From an uncultured Saprospiraceae bacterium (GTDB lineage Bacteria > Bacteroidota > Bacteroidia > Chitinophagales > Saprospiraceae): a DNA stretch of 10,029 nucleotides. The stretch covers positions 1 through 10,029 of the forward strand of contig CAJQNM010000402.1 in assembly GCA_905479665.1 (NCBI GenBank), in the 5' to 3' direction. Below, piece after piece: positions 1 to 7,019 of the stretch. Made by a program: the position numbers and the translations under genes. Each line of letters opens with the position of its first letter. Within the stretch, counting starts at the first letter, position 1. The notes beneath the pieces are model-generated. The model was not told where the DNA came from. It searched no databases and was given only the letters and a program-made list of their open reading frames with translations.

Positions 1-549
1 AATGAAGACGATCCAATCTTGTGGTGGTGCCCAGATCCGCGCTGTGTGCTATTTCCTGCGGAATTGAAAATATCCAAGAGCATGCGAAAGTTCTTGCAGC
101 AAAGACCTTTTCGCGTCACCCTAAACCAGAATTTTTCGGCAGTGATCGAAGGCTGTAGCAAAACTCCTCGTCATGGCCAGCGCGGCACTTGGATCACGGA
201 GGAGATGATGGATGCCTATGTGAATATGCACCACCTCTCGTATGCTCATTCGGTCGAAGTATGGGATGGCGACCGACTCATCGCGGGATTGTATGGCCTT
301 GCTCTAGGGCGCGTATTTTTTGGTGAGTCCATGTTTACGACAGTCTCCAATGGATCGAAGTATGGGTTTATCACGTTTGTGCATTTCCTCCAGCAAGAGG
401 GGTTTTCACTGATTGATTGTCAGCAGGATACACCTCACTTGCGATCTCTGGGAGCAACGACCATCTCTCGAAAAACCTTTCTGGATCGATTACGGGAAAA
501 CAATCGAATGGTGGATGAAGTAAGAGCTTGGAGCGGAGTAATCGGTTGA
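1..549 (+). CDS. aat: Leucyl/phenylalanyl-tRNA--protein transferase, 5'-truncated by window edge
   Basis: The reading frame is open from base 1 and ends with TGA at 547-549, giving 182 residues; a TTG at 19-21 lies inside the frame and is not the real start. Aat transfers Leu or Phe from its tRNA to proteins with N-terminal Arg or Lys, making an N-degron for ClpS/ClpAP in the cytoplasm. Recognisable family motifs, numbered from the first codon in the window, are LWWCPDPR (7-14), RGTWIT (61-66), HSVEVW (83-88), GESMF (108-112), LIDCQ (137-141) and SLGA (149-152). They follow the order and spacing of the E. coli enzyme (about 234 residues), so roughly 40-50 N-terminal residues lie outside the window. 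It is convergent with the hydrolase gene, which ends 15 bases further on, and no clear terminator separates them. The family assignment is secure; the start cannot be determined here. Confidence 0.95.
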   Translation, partial: NEDDPILWWCPDPRCVLFPAELKISKSMRKFLQQRPFRVTLNQNFSAVIEGCSKTPRHGQRGTWITEEMMDAYVNMHHLSYAHSVEVWDGDRLIAGLYGLALGRVFFGESMFTTVSNGSKYGFITFVHFLQQEGFSLIDCQQDTPHLRSLGATTISRKTFLDRLRENNRMVDEVRAWSGVIG

Positions 550-564
550 GCTAAGCCGGATAGA

Positions 565-1395
565 TCACGCCCTCTGGTCCAACCAGCCTCTCACGATTTC
601 ATAAACCTCTTCCTTTTCCGGTTCATTAAGAATTTCGTGGAAGAGACCTGGCAGGACCTGGTGGGTCAGGTCGGTCGAAGAGGCCTCCTGAGCCAGCTGA
701 GCACTGCCGGCAGGGTCGGTGAGTTTGTCTTTTTCTCCATGAAGAATGAGCACCGGATAGGTAAACTCAGAAAAACGGGCGGAGGTACTTTTGATCGCAC
801 GTAAAATTGCTGCGGCGTATCCGGCCTTGATTCCATCATGATAAATCAATGGATCGGCGATGTACTTCTTTACCACCTCAGGATCACGACTCACTAGTTT
901 GGGGTCGAGCTTTATTGCTTTGAGCTTGGGCGCGACCAGGGCAATGAGCGGAGTGAGCCGACGCAGGAGCGGAGATAGATCGGGATCGACCTTGAGCCCA
1001 GGTGCAGTGAGTACCACCCCCGCTATATCGGGTTTAAGGTCCAGCAAACTGGTGACGACGACTAGGCCGCCCATGCTGTGTCCCAGCAGAAATAGTTTTT
1101 CATCAGGATGAGTGGATCTTATGAACTGGAGGGCAGCATTGAGATCGGCCACATAGTCGCTGCTGTCTTTCAGATAGGCTTCTTCTCCACCTGATCGGCC
1201 ATGCCCGCGCAAGTCCAGGCCATAGACCCGATAGCCACAGCCAGCTAAAAAATTTGCAAAATGATCATAGCGCCCGGAGTGCTCGGCAAAACCATGTATG
1301 ATGAGCACGTTGGCTTTGGCTTGTTGCTCTGGATGCCATGAATAAAAAGCCAACGGACAACCATCTTGTGAGTGCAAGTCTTCGAGCCTGTTCAT
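565..1395 (-). CDS. Alpha/beta hydrolase, monoacylglycerol lipase/lysophospholipase type
   Basis: A 276-residue protein of the serine-aminopeptidase S33/Hydrolase_4 group, to which bacterial monoacylglycerol lipases and PldB-like lysophospholipases belong. Visible landmarks are the oxyanion-hole HGF (34-36), an RGHGRS segment (63-68), the nucleophile elbow GHSMGG with Ser107, the acid residue Asp223 in HGEKDKLTDP, and His253 in GLFHE. The triad is complete and the length is typical, so an active esterase or lipase is likely. The residues between about 135 and 200 form the cap region expected for this group. I see no signal peptide, so it is probably cytoplasmic. Its ATG lies 2 bases after the alaS stop codon, which suggests co-transcription and perhaps translational coupling with alaS. 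The natural substrate (monoacylglycerol, lysophospholipid or another ester) cannot be read from sequence. A nearby metabolic link to AlaRS is not apparent. Confidence 0.9.
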   Translation of the reverse strand: MNRLEDLHSQDGCPLAFYSWHPEQQAKANVLIIHGFAEHSGRYDHFANFLAGCGYRVYGLDLRGHGRSGGEEAYLKDSSDYVADLNAALQFIRSTHPDEKLFLLGHSMGGLVVVTSLLDLKPDIAGVVLTAPGLKVDPDLSPLLRRLTPLIALVAPKLKAIKLDPKLVSRDPEVVKKYIADPLIYHDGIKAGYAAAILRAIKSTSARFSEFTYPVLILHGEKDKLTDPAGSAQLAQEASSTDLTHQVLPGLFHEILNEPEKEEVYEIVRGWLDQRA

Positions 1396-1397
1396 AT

Positions 1398-4028
1398 TTA
1401 GGATTCTGAAATAACCTGCTCTCTGGCTTTGGCCAACGCCCCATCCAGACCTGCCGCATTCTTACCCCCAGCTGTTGCAAAGAATGGCTGGCCTCCACCC
1501 CCACCCTGAATTTCCTTGGCGAGCTCACGTATGATGGTACCGGCATTCAGATTGCTGGATTTGGTGAGTGCATCGCTGATCGTCACCATGAGTTGAGGTT
1601 TGTCGTTGATGACTGCTCCAAATACGATGACCGCATTGCCCAATTCCTTCTCAAGCTGATAGGCCAAGTTTTTCATCGCTGCGGAATCTGCCGCATCTAC
1701 GCGGCTTGAGAGAAATTTGATTCCATTGAGCTCTTCGACGGCATCAATTAAATCCTGCTTGGATCCTTGAAGACGATCTCCAGCCAGTTTGTCGAGCTTC
1801 TTGCGCAATGCTTTATTTTCTTCCTGCAATTCTGCCACCTGCTGGCTGGCATGTTGCGGGCTCTTAAATAACGCGCGAATTTCTTTGAGCTCGGTGAGTT
1901 CCGAATTGAGATACTTTTCAGCCTTGCCCGCAGTCACTGCCTCGATACGTCTTACCCCAGCAGCTACCGAGGTCTCCGTCGTGATTTTCAAAAAGCCTAG
2001 TTGACCGGTGGCAGCAACATGACATCCGCCACAAAGCTCTCGTGAGTAGCTGGGATCGAACGTGATCATCCGCACCACGTCTCCATACTTCTCCCCAAAA
2101 AGCATCATTGCCCCTGCCTCTCTGGCCTGGTCGATGGGCAGTGCGCGATCTTCCTCCAGGGAAATGTTCTCCCTGATTTTTTCATTAACAAGCGTTTCTA
2201 CCTGCGCAATCTCTTCATCGGTCATTTTTTGAAAGTGCGAGAAATCAAATCGCAGATACTGGTCATTCACCAATGAGCCCTTTTGTCCGACATGGTCGCC
2301 GAGTACGCTGCGGAGTGCTGCATGCAAGAGATGGGTAGCTGTGTGGTTGTTCTCGATGAGCCAACGTCGGTCTGCATCAACTCGTGCGGTCACTCTCCCT
2401 CCGATCTCCTCCGGAAGCTGATCTACAAGATGGATGAAGAGGTCGTTTTCGCGGACGGTATCACGCACCTCAATCGAATGCTGTCCAAAATGGAGTCTAC
2501 CAGTATCACCTACCTGCCCTCCGCCCTCGGCATAAAAAGGGGTCTGCGAAAGAACGACCTGCAACTGATCCTTACCCTTGGCCTGTACCGAGCGATATTT
2601 GATCACACGGCTGTCTTCACTGTTCAGTTCATCATATCCAACAAATGTGCTTTCAGCATCCGTCAGCTCGACCCAGTCACCGACACTCTTCTTAGCATCT
2701 GCTCTCGACCGTTGCCGCTGTTCAGAAAGAGCTCGTTCGAATCCGGCTTCATCAATTTGCCATCCTCGCTCTGTCGCAAGTAGACGGGTCAAGTCGATGG
2801 GAAACCCAAACGTGTCGTAGAGTTCAAATGCATCGGCCCCAGCAATGGTTTGGTCTTTGGTATCCAATTGGTCAAAACGCTTCAGGCCAGACTCCAGTGT
2901 ACGCAAGAATGATTTTTCCTCTTCACGGATTACTTTCGAGACAAAATCCACCTGTGCCTGCAGTTCGGGAAATACATCTTCACAGGACTTGGCCAGCATA
3001 GGCACCATGGTGTGCAGAAATGGTTCTTCCAGGTTTAAAAATGAATAATAGTAGCGCACTGCCCGACGCAAGATTCGGCGTATGACATAGCCTGCACCGG
3101 TATTCGACGGCAATGCACCATCGGCAATGGTGAAGCACACCGCCCGCAGGTGATCAGAAATCACTCGCATGGCAATGTCTGATTTGTGCTCTTCGGCATA
3201 GCTGCCGGTATATTTTATTCCGGATTTTTTTTCGATGAAGGAAATGTAATGCGCAAAGAGGTCTGTATCGTAGCTCGACGTTTTCCCTTGTATGATCATG
3301 CAAAGCCGCTCAAAGCCCATACCTGTGTCAATGTGCTTTTCTGGAAGCTCCTCGAGTGCACCATTTTGCTTGCGATTGTACTGGATAAAAACAAGATTCC
3401 AGATTTCGATCACCCTGGGATCATCCTGGTTGACCAGCTCATGTCCGGGAGATTTTTCCCGCTCCTCATCGGAGCGCAGATCAACATGCAATTCGGAACA
3501 GGGTCCACAAGGCCCCGTGTCGCCCATTTCCCAAAAATTGTCTTTCCGGTCGAAATAGAGGATACGCTCATCTGGCAGCCACTTTTTCCAATAGCCCACT
3601 GCTTCCTCATCGGCCCCAAGATTGTCACTTGCATCGCCCTCAAATACTGTCGCGTAGATGCGGTCGGGATCAATCTTGTAGCGATTCACCAACAAATCCC
3701 AAGCCCACCCGATTGCCTCTTCCTTAAAGTAATCACCAAACGACCAATTGCCGAGCATCTCAAACATGGTATGGTGGTAGCTGTCGCGCCCTACTTCCTC
3801 CAGGTCATTGTGTTTGCCAGAGACTCGCAGACATTTCTGGGTATCGGCCATGCGTGCCTGCGGCGGCTGCTGATTGCCCAGAAAGTAGTCTTTGAATTGG
3901 TTCATGCCTGCATTCGTAAACAAGAGAGAAGGATCGTTCTTATTTACGATTGGGGCACTGGGCACTATTTTGTGCTCTGCATCAGAAAAATAATCAAAGA
4001 AAGTCTGTCTAATTTCGTTAGCTGTCAT
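1398..4028 (-). CDS. alaS: Alanyl-tRNA synthetase
   Basis: An 876-residue full-length AlaRS, the same size as the E. coli enzyme. It charges tRNA-Ala with alanine and hydrolyses mischarged Ser- and Gly-tRNA-Ala. The class II catalytic core occupies the N-terminal part (start MTANEIRQTFFDYF, FTNAGMNQFKD at 37-47, DTGMGFERL at 234-242). The tRNA-recognition region follows, with RVISDHLRA (288-296) and GYVIRRILRRAVR (313-325). The editing domain has the four zinc/proofreading ligands His562 and His566 (HTATH) and Cys666 and His670 (CGGCH), spaced as in E. coli. A coiled-coil segment around 710-750 leads to the C-Ala domain with its glycine run (GGGGGQ, 842-847) and ATAGGKN (851-857). No motif is missing. 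The ATG at 4026-4028 has no Shine-Dalgarno sequence but is the normal family start. It is transcribed divergently from the M23 gene and is followed closely by the hydrolase gene. Confidence 0.98.
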   Translation of the reverse strand: MTANEIRQTFFDYFSDAEHKIVPSAPIVNKNDPSLLFTNAGMNQFKDYFLGNQQPPQARMADTQKCLRVSGKHNDLEEVGRDSYHHTMFEMLGNWSFGDYFKEEAIGWAWDLLVNRYKIDPDRIYATVFEGDASDNLGADEEAVGYWKKWLPDERILYFDRKDNFWEMGDTGPCGPCSELHVDLRSDEEREKSPGHELVNQDDPRVIEIWNLVFIQYNRKQNGALEELPEKHIDTGMGFERLCMIIQGKTSSYDTDLFAHYISFIEKKSGIKYTGSYAEEHKSDIAMRVISDHLRAVCFTIADGALPSNTGAGYVIRRILRRAVRYYYSFLNLEEPFLHTMVPMLAKSCEDVFPELQAQVDFVSKVIREEEKSFLRTLESGLKRFDQLDTKDQTIAGADAFELYDTFGFPIDLTRLLATERGWQIDEAGFERALSEQRQRSRADAKKSVGDWVELTDAESTFVGYDELNSEDSRVIKYRSVQAKGKDQLQVVLSQTPFYAEGGGQVGDTGRLHFGQHSIEVRDTVRENDLFIHLVDQLPEEIGGRVTARVDADRRWLIENNHTATHLLHAALRSVLGDHVGQKGSLVNDQYLRFDFSHFQKMTDEEIAQVETLVNEKIRENISLEEDRALPIDQAREAGAMMLFGEKYGDVVRMITFDPSYSRELCGGCHVAATGQLGFLKITTETSVAAGVRRIEAVTAGKAEKYLNSELTELKEIRALFKSPQHASQQVAELQEENKALRKKLDKLAGDRLQGSKQDLIDAVEELNGIKFLSSRVDAADSAAMKNLAYQLEKELGNAVIVFGAVINDKPQLMVTISDALTKSSNLNAGTIIRELAKEIQGGGGGQPFFATAGGKNAAGLDGALAKAREQVISES

Positions 4029-4044
4029 ACATGCGGAATTGACA

Positions 4045-4052
4045 TATATTTG
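4045..4052 (+). promoter_or_regulatory. Candidate Bacteroidetes -7 box (TATATTTG), rightward
   Basis: TATATTTG matches the Bacteroidetes primary sigma -7 consensus TAnnTTTG exactly and points toward the M23 gene, about 118 bases upstream of its ATG. The expected TTTG at the -33 position, 19-21 bases upstream, is not present, so this is a motif match with weak support. An imperfect alternative, TATATTTT, lies at 4125-4132, closer to the gene. Confidence 0.3.
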
Positions 4053-4134
4053 TTTGGGTAATTCATAAAAGAAGACCTATTTTTGCAGTGCCTCTGTTAC
4101 GTTATTCAACTATACACTTGATACTATATTTTTC

Positions 4135-4142
4135 CAAAAGTA
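4135..4142 (-). promoter_or_regulatory. Candidate Bacteroidetes -7 box (TACTTTTG on the minus strand), leftward
   Basis: On the minus strand this reads TACTTTTG, an exact TAnnTTTG match, and it would drive alaS with a leader of roughly 100 bases. I cannot see a TTTG at the expected -33 distance. If real, alaS and M23 transcripts would start from crossed, overlapping promoters. Confidence 0.28.
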
Positions 4143-4169
4143 GTTAAGTAAACGCTTAGTAGTCCGTTT

Positions 4170-5153
4170 ATGAAGAGAGAAAAGTTTGTATTCAATCCCG
4201 AGAGTCTGAGCTATGAAAAGTACCGCAGACCGGCCGGACATCGTATGTTGCGTTTCTTTGGCTTACTGACTGTCATTTGTGCAGTGAGCATCGGTGCTGC
4301 CGCAGTCCTCATCACCTACTTCCCATCGATTCAAGAGCAGTCTTTGCATCGTGAGATTGCGCAAATGAAGATCAAATACTCCAGCGTCAATGAAGAACTG
4401 GACCTGATGGGCAAAGTGTTGGAAAACATCCAGGATCGAGACGCCAACGTACATCGCATGATCTTTGGGATCGACCCGATAGATGAAGATGTTTGGAATG
4501 GTGGTATCGGAGGTCATACACGCCATCAGGAGTTAACGAATTATGAAAACTCCGGTCATCTCTTGATGAGTACACTGGATAAAGCCGATCGCCTCAAGCA
4601 TCAATTTACTCTGCAATCTAAATCACTAGATAGCCTGCTGTCTGTCGCCGGTGAAAAAGAAAAATATCTCAATAGTATTCCATCGATCAAGCCCGTACGG
4701 ACTGATCATCTCAAACGCAATTTCCGCTACTTGTCGGGGTTTGGCATGCGTCTGCACCCAGTGCACAAGATACCTCGCATGCATCGTGGGCTCGACTTCA
4801 CAGCTGCGATCGGCACCCCGGTTCGAGCCACTGGCGATGGCAAAGTGATCCGGGTACGCAACGATCGTACTGGTTATGGTCGCAATATTACGATTGATCA
4901 TGGGTATGGTTACTCAACCCTGTATGCGCACATGGAAGATACCGATGTGAGCGTTGGAGAGAAGGTAAAAAAGGGAGAGCAAATAGGAACGGTCGGAAAT
5001 ACTGGCACCTCTACCGCTCCTCACCTCCATTACGAGGTTCGGTTTAAGAAAAAAGCAATCAATCCCATCCATTACTGTATGGATGGCCTCAGTCCAGAAG
5101 AATACGAAGAGATGGTAAAGATGGCATCTCAACCAAATAAGTCGTTTGACTAG
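4170..5153 (+). CDS. Membrane-anchored M23 (LytM-type) metallopeptidase
   Basis: A 327-residue protein with a short basic cytoplasmic N-terminus, one hydrophobic segment at about 28-50 (FFGLLTVICAVSIGAAAVLI), a charged, probably helical stretch from about 55 to 165, and a C-terminal peptidase M23 domain at about 185-300. The zinc-site residues are visible: His205 and Asp209 in HRGLDF, His254 in YAHM, and HLH at 285-287 in PHLHYEV. All catalytic positions are present, so it may be an active peptidoglycan endopeptidase rather than a degenerate LytM activator. The anchor places the domain in the periplasm. From memory, Bacteroidetes often carry an M23 protein of this layout beside alaS. It is the first gene of a rightward group and is followed after 74 bases by gatB. 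Which peptide bond it cuts, or whether it controls an amidase, cannot be told from sequence. Confidence 0.93.
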   Translation: MKREKFVFNPESLSYEKYRRPAGHRMLRFFGLLTVICAVSIGAAAVLITYFPSIQEQSLHREIAQMKIKYSSVNEELDLMGKVLENIQDRDANVHRMIFGIDPIDEDVWNGGIGGHTRHQELTNYENSGHLLMSTLDKADRLKHQFTLQSKSLDSLLSVAGEKEKYLNSIPSIKPVRTDHLKRNFRYLSGFGMRLHPVHKIPRMHRGLDFTAAIGTPVRATGDGKVIRVRNDRTGYGRNITIDHGYGYSTLYAHMEDTDVSVGEKVKKGEQIGTVGNTGTSTAPHLHYEVRFKKKAINPIHYCMDGLSPEEYEEMVKMASQPNKSFD

Positions 5154-5227
5154 AGGGATCAGAAGGCAAAAAAGGGCCATGAGAAGCAGAAGGAACTGCG
5201 CGTAAAACGCTTAAGTTTACAGCCCAA

Positions 5228-6649
5228 ATGCAGAATACTCCCATAGAAGTAGTCATAGGACTGGAAGTACATATCCAGCTCAAAACGGAAAGCAAGGCTT
5301 TTTGCGGAGATAGCACAGCATTTGGAGCAGATCCGAATACACACGTCGGTTCGATTAGCCTTGCTCATCCCGGCACTCTGCCGATGATCAATAAGCAGCA
5401 AGTGGCACATGCGATCAAGCTTGGCTTGGTCCTTGGGTGTGAAATCAACAGTTTCAGCTTTTTTGATCGCAAGCACTATTTCTACGCAGATCTGCCGAAG
5501 GGCTTTCAAACAACACAGGACAGTCAACCCATCTGCCTGGGTGGATCATTTCGCAACATTCGTATCCATCACATTCACATGGAAGAGGATGCCGGAAAGT
5601 CGATGCATGAGGGCATGCAAGCACACTCCAAGATTGATTTCAATCGCGCCGGGGTGCCGCTCTTGGAGATGGTGACCGAGCCGGATTTTCGATCTGCGGA
5701 AGAAGTCTACCAGTTTATTTATGCTTTACGTCAGGTGGTTCAGTACCTCGGTGTGTCTGACGGCAATATGGAAGAAGGGTCGCTACGCTGTGATTGCAAT
5801 GTGTCGATTCGTCATCATGGTGATACACATCTCAACAATCGTTGCGAGGTAAAGAATGTCAATTCTGCCAGATTTGCTCGCAAGGCGATTGAGCACGAAA
5901 TAGTGCGACAGACCCGTATTTTTCAGTCTGGTCAGATCGTAGAACAGCAGACTCGTGAGTTTGATCCTACCCAAGGTACCACTCGCCTACTGCGCACGAA
6001 AGAGGAAGCTTATGACTATCGTTATTTTCCCGAGCCAGACCTGCCCCCAATGGTCATCAGTGCAGAGTGGATTGAGGAGATTCGCTCAAAGATTGGAGAG
6101 CTCCCCTCAGAAAAGCTCGTACGCTATGCCGAGATGGGCATCGACGATAAAGACGCCGTAAGAATAATGGGCGAGGAGAGTGATGCTATCTTATTTGAAA
6201 GATATCTGACCACAAGTGATGAAGCTCCTGGAGTGATCGCAAAATTTTGGGTCAACCATGTGATGCCTCAGCAGAAAGATGGGCGACTACCTACTCCCCT
6301 GGAGGGAGTATTTGCTAAGATGAGTGCCTTCAGACAGCTCATCGTCTCAGGCAAGATAACGGCCAGCGTGGCCTACCAAAAATTATGGCCGCTTGCTTTC
6401 GAGTCAGAGCGGTCTATCACCGAGATCGCAGATGAACTCGGAATACTGAAGGGTGATGAAGCGATTGATTTGCAATCTATTGTCGCAAAGATCATAGCGG
6501 AAAACCCTGCTCAACGCACCAAGTATCTCAAGGGCAAAAAATCGCTAGTGGGATTTTTTATGGGACAGCTCATGCGAAGCACAGCAGGGAAAATCGATCC
6601 CGAAGAAGGACAGCGTGTCATCCTCGAAGAGTTGGAGAAATTTTCATAA
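5228..6649 (+). CDS. gatB: Asp-tRNA(Asn)/Glu-tRNA(Gln) amidotransferase subunit B
   Basis: This 473-residue protein matches GatB over its full usual length. In the GatCAB complex GatB binds the misacylated tRNA and phosphorylates the Glu (or Asp) side chain with ATP, before amidation with ammonia from GatA. Motifs seen: GLEVHIQL (11-18, with Glu13 and His15 at the usual metal-binding positions), HMEEDAGK (117-124), DFNRAGVPLLE (137-147), GSLRCDCNVS (184-193), EVKNVNS (207-213) and YRYFPEPDLPP (264-274). The C-terminal helical and YqeY-like tail runs from about 295 to the end, with MGQLMRSTAGKIDP at 445-458. gatA and gatC are not in the window, so the complex is encoded in at least two places. 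The ATG at 5228 is the family start and has no Shine-Dalgarno sequence. An AAGGAA at 5190-5195 is too far away to serve it. Confidence 0.97.
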   Translation: MQNTPIEVVIGLEVHIQLKTESKAFCGDSTAFGADPNTHVGSISLAHPGTLPMINKQQVAHAIKLGLVLGCEINSFSFFDRKHYFYADLPKGFQTTQDSQPICLGGSFRNIRIHHIHMEEDAGKSMHEGMQAHSKIDFNRAGVPLLEMVTEPDFRSAEEVYQFIYALRQVVQYLGVSDGNMEEGSLRCDCNVSIRHHGDTHLNNRCEVKNVNSARFARKAIEHEIVRQTRIFQSGQIVEQQTREFDPTQGTTRLLRTKEEAYDYRYFPEPDLPPMVISAEWIEEIRSKIGELPSEKLVRYAEMGIDDKDAVRIMGEESDAILFERYLTTSDEAPGVIAKFWVNHVMPQQKDGRLPTPLEGVFAKMSAFRQLIVSGKITASVAYQKLWPLAFESERSITEIADELGILKGDEAIDLQSIVAKIIAENPAQRTKYLKGKKSLVGFFMGQLMRSTAGKIDPEEGQRVILEELEKFS

Positions 6650-6673
6650 ATTAATGCTTTTCAAATCACCTCC

Positions 6674-7012
6674 ATGGACAAAACGAAGAATCTCACCAAG
6701 CTTTATTATACGATTGGAGAGGTTTCGGAGATATTTGAAGTCTCCAAATCCTTAATCCGCTATTGGGAGTCAGAATTCACCATTCTGAAACCACATAAAA
6801 ATAGCAAGGGTGATCGCAGATTTACCAAGGAAAATATTCAACAGCTCCAATTGATCTATCACCTCGTGAAGGAACGAGGTTTTACGCTAGATGGTGCAAA
6901 GCGCGAGCTGCGAATGAATAAATCTCGCTATCTGCAGAAGAAAAAGCTCAATGAGAAGTTGCATAGCCTTAAGAACAATCTGGAGACCCTTAGAAATCAA
7001 CTGCAGAACTAA
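6674..7012 (+). CDS. Small MerR-family transcriptional regulator
   Basis: A 112-residue protein with an N-terminal MerR winged helix-turn-helix: YTIGEVSEIFEVSKSLIRYW at about 12-31 is the HTH with the typical IRYWE, and the wing contains KGDRRFTKENI (45-55). LVKERGFTLDGAKREL (64-79) is the second helical pair. From about 85 the chain is a Lys/Leu/Asn-rich helix, the usual antiparallel dimerisation coiled coil. There is no effector-binding domain after it, and no cysteine anywhere, so it does not look like a metal or drug sensor. From memory, Bacteroidetes commonly carry such a small MerR protein near an M23 gene. It starts 24 bases after gatB and is probably co-transcribed with it. Its targets are unknown; autoregulation at 4029-4169 is a possibility, not something the sequence shows. 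Confidence 0.9.
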   Translation: MDKTKNLTKLYYTIGEVSEIFEVSKSLIRYWESEFTILKPHKNSKGDRRFTKENIQQLQLIYHLVKERGFTLDGAKRELRMNKSRYLQKKKLNEKLHSLKNNLETLRNQLQN

Positions 7013-7019
7013 AACCTCC

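Larger units (their letters stand above)
4029..4169. promoter_or_regulatory. Divergent intergenic region between alaS and the M23 peptidase gene
   Basis: These 141 AT-rich bases must contain the promoters of both alaS (leftward) and the M23-gatB-merR group (rightward). I see no small gene, no tRNA and no T-box-like structure. Each strand has one exact match to the Bacteroidetes -7 consensus TAnnTTTG (listed separately). Neither start codon is preceded by a Shine-Dalgarno sequence. The regulatory role follows from the gene arrangement; the exact boxes are tentative. Confidence 0.6.

Noticed and set aside
19..21. TTG as the start codon of aat
   Set aside because: The frame is open to base 1 and the residues before it fit the family, so the gene starts outside the window.
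574..586. CTGGT/ACCAG hairpin near the convergent aat/hydrolase ends
   Set aside because: A 5-bp stem inside the hydrolase coding sequence with no T-run on either side; not a credible terminator.
3186..4061. Long plus-strand open frame (291 codons) opposite the 5' half of alaS
   Set aside because: It lies almost entirely antisense to well-conserved alaS coding sequence, its translation shows no recognisable domain, and it looks like a by-product of alaS codon usage.
5179..5205. Eight-codon mini-ORF (ATG to TAA, Arg-rich, one Asn codon) before gatB, as a possible leader peptide
   Set aside because: No attenuator hairpin or T-run follows it, it has no clear ribosome binding site, and ORFs of this size are common by chance.
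5200..5220. Small inverted repeats (GCGT/ACGC and GTAAA/TTTAC) upstream of gatB
   Set aside because: Stems of only 4-5 base pairs with no T-run; too weak to call a terminator or riboswitch.
6666..6673. CACCTCC just before merR and ACCTCCT at 7013-7019 as functional sites
   Set aside because: They resemble the anti-Shine-Dalgarno sequence itself, not its complement, so cannot act as a ribosome binding site for merR; two short matches are likely chance.
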